Below, in pieces: positions 11,662 to 12,202 of a stretch of 12,202 nt of DNA (positions are counted from its first letter, which is position 1; each line of letters begins with the position of its first letter). A program made the translations under genes and the position numbers. The stretch is from Baffinella frigidus. Taxonomy: Eukaryota; Cryptophyceae; Cryptomonadales; Baffinellaceae. Below the pieces are notes generated by a model. The model had not been told where the DNA came from. It worked only from the letters and a program-made list of their open reading frames with translations, and searched no databases. Where the stretch lies: contig MU647416.1 of the NCBI GenBank assembly GCA_026770585.1, positions 8,882-21,083 of the forward strand. Direction: 5' to 3'.

Positions 11662-12202
11662 ATGTCCAGCGATCATGTTCGCCGCGCCAAGCGACAGAGG
11701 GATGAATGTGGGGCTGCTTCTCCCTTTGATCCCGCTCCTTTCTGCGTCGAGTGCGACATTTGCGGCAAGGCGTTCTCGGCGTCCAGTCGCCTGGCCACTC
11801 ACATGCGGTCGCATTCGGGGGAGAAGTCGCATGTCTGTGACACGTGCGGCAAGGCGTTCGCGCATTCTGGCGACCTGACCAAGCACCTGCGGACGCATTC
11901 GGGGGAGAAGCCGTACGTCTGCTCGACGTGTGGCCGGGCGTGCTCGACCTGCGATAACTTGATTAAGCACATTCTGACACATTCGGGGGAGCGACCGCAT
12001 GTCTGTGGGACGTGCGGCAAGGCGTTCGCCCACTCCAGCAACCTGACTTCACACATGCGGTCGCATTCGAATGAAAAGCCGTATGTCTGTGAGATATGCG
12101 GCAAGGACTTCTCGACGTCAAGCCACCTGACTGCGCACCTGCGGACGCATTCGGGGGACAAGCCGCATGTCTGTGAGACGTGCGGCAAGGCCTTCTCCCA
12201 GT
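11662..12202 (+). CDS. C2H2 zinc-finger array protein, partial (runs off right edge)
   Basis: The frame opens at ATG 11662 and stays open to the window end (180 codons). After a basic N-terminus (DHVRRAKRQRD), five complete C2H2 fingers follow in regular 28-residue steps (first Cys at about 31, 59, 87, 115 and 143) and a sixth begins at 171. Each has CxxC, a GKAF/GRAC/GKDF turn, an LxxH and a second His, joined by linkers of the SGEKPY type, one altered to SNEK and one to SGDK. The variable positions between the CxxC turn and the first His differ between fingers, as in sequence-specific DNA-binding arrays. The third finger carries extra Cys residues (GRACSTC). Expected role: nuclear DNA binding and gene regulation. 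It closely resembles the fragment at 3443-3565. The long minus-strand frame opposite it is a shadow of the repeats. Confidence 0.88.
   Translation, partial: MSSDHVRRAKRQRDECGAASPFDPAPFCVECDICGKAFSASSRLATHMRSHSGEKSHVCDTCGKAFAHSGDLTKHLRTHSGEKPYVCSTCGRACSTCDNLIKHILTHSGERPHVCGTCGKAFAHSSNLTSHMRSHSNEKPYVCEICGKDFSTSSHLTAHLRTHSGDKPHVCETCGKAFSQ

Noticed and set aside
11434-12188. Long minus-strand open frames (199 and 129 codons) opposite the zinc-finger gene
   Set aside because: They are produced by the 84-base period of the zinc-finger repeats; the plus strand has the unmistakable C2H2 pattern.

Overview
This window looks like part of a large double-stranded DNA virus of a eukaryote, or a copy of one integrated in a eukaryotic (perhaps algal or protist) genome. 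The basis is a portal-like protein (a hallmark of the HK97/herpes/mirus capsid lineage), a CoiA-like nuclease gene, densely packed genes on both strands, TATA boxes close upstream of several ATGs, AATAAA poly(A) signals after several stops, and an eukaryote-style C2H2 zinc-finger array. No rRNA, tRNA, bacterial ribosome binding sites or CRISPR array are visible. Species and virus family cannot be named from the sequence alone. Many of the longest open frames begin only with GTG or TTG; given the eukaryotic expression signals I chose the first ATG instead.

Layout. Minus strand, 1-6048: a partial repeat-rich frame running off the left edge (1-529), a six-pass membrane protein (687-1595), a CoiA-like gene split between two frames (2039-3371), a portal-like protein (3624-5018) and an unknown protein with VVED repeats (5098-6048). 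A one-finger remnant of a zinc-finger gene lies on the plus strand between the portal and CoiA genes (3443-3565). From 6049 to 6768 is a non-coding divergent region packed with GGTCA/TGACC-bearing direct and inverted repeats that could be an origin or enhancer. Next come a plus-strand gene of unknown function with apparent frame switches (6769-7504), two minus-strand genes (an acidic coiled-coil protein at 7698-8267 and a Cys/His protein at 8462-9031), a plus-strand unknown (9236-9952), a very small minus-strand gene (10203-10358), an Ala-rich coiled-coil protein with a basic NLS-like motif (10591-11373, minus), and a zinc-finger gene running off the right edge (11662-12202, plus).

How the parts may fit together. 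The portal-like protein would form the DNA entry/exit ring of a capsid; the CoiA-like protein would be a DNA-processing nuclease; the acidic, coiled-coil and Cys/His proteins could be structural or regulatory; the zinc-finger protein would bind DNA. Only the portal and CoiA assignments rest on recognisable family patterns. A striking general property is that most gaps between genes, and two or three genes, carry their own private short tandem repeat (units of 11 to 43 bases), so replication slippage or recombination has clearly been active here.
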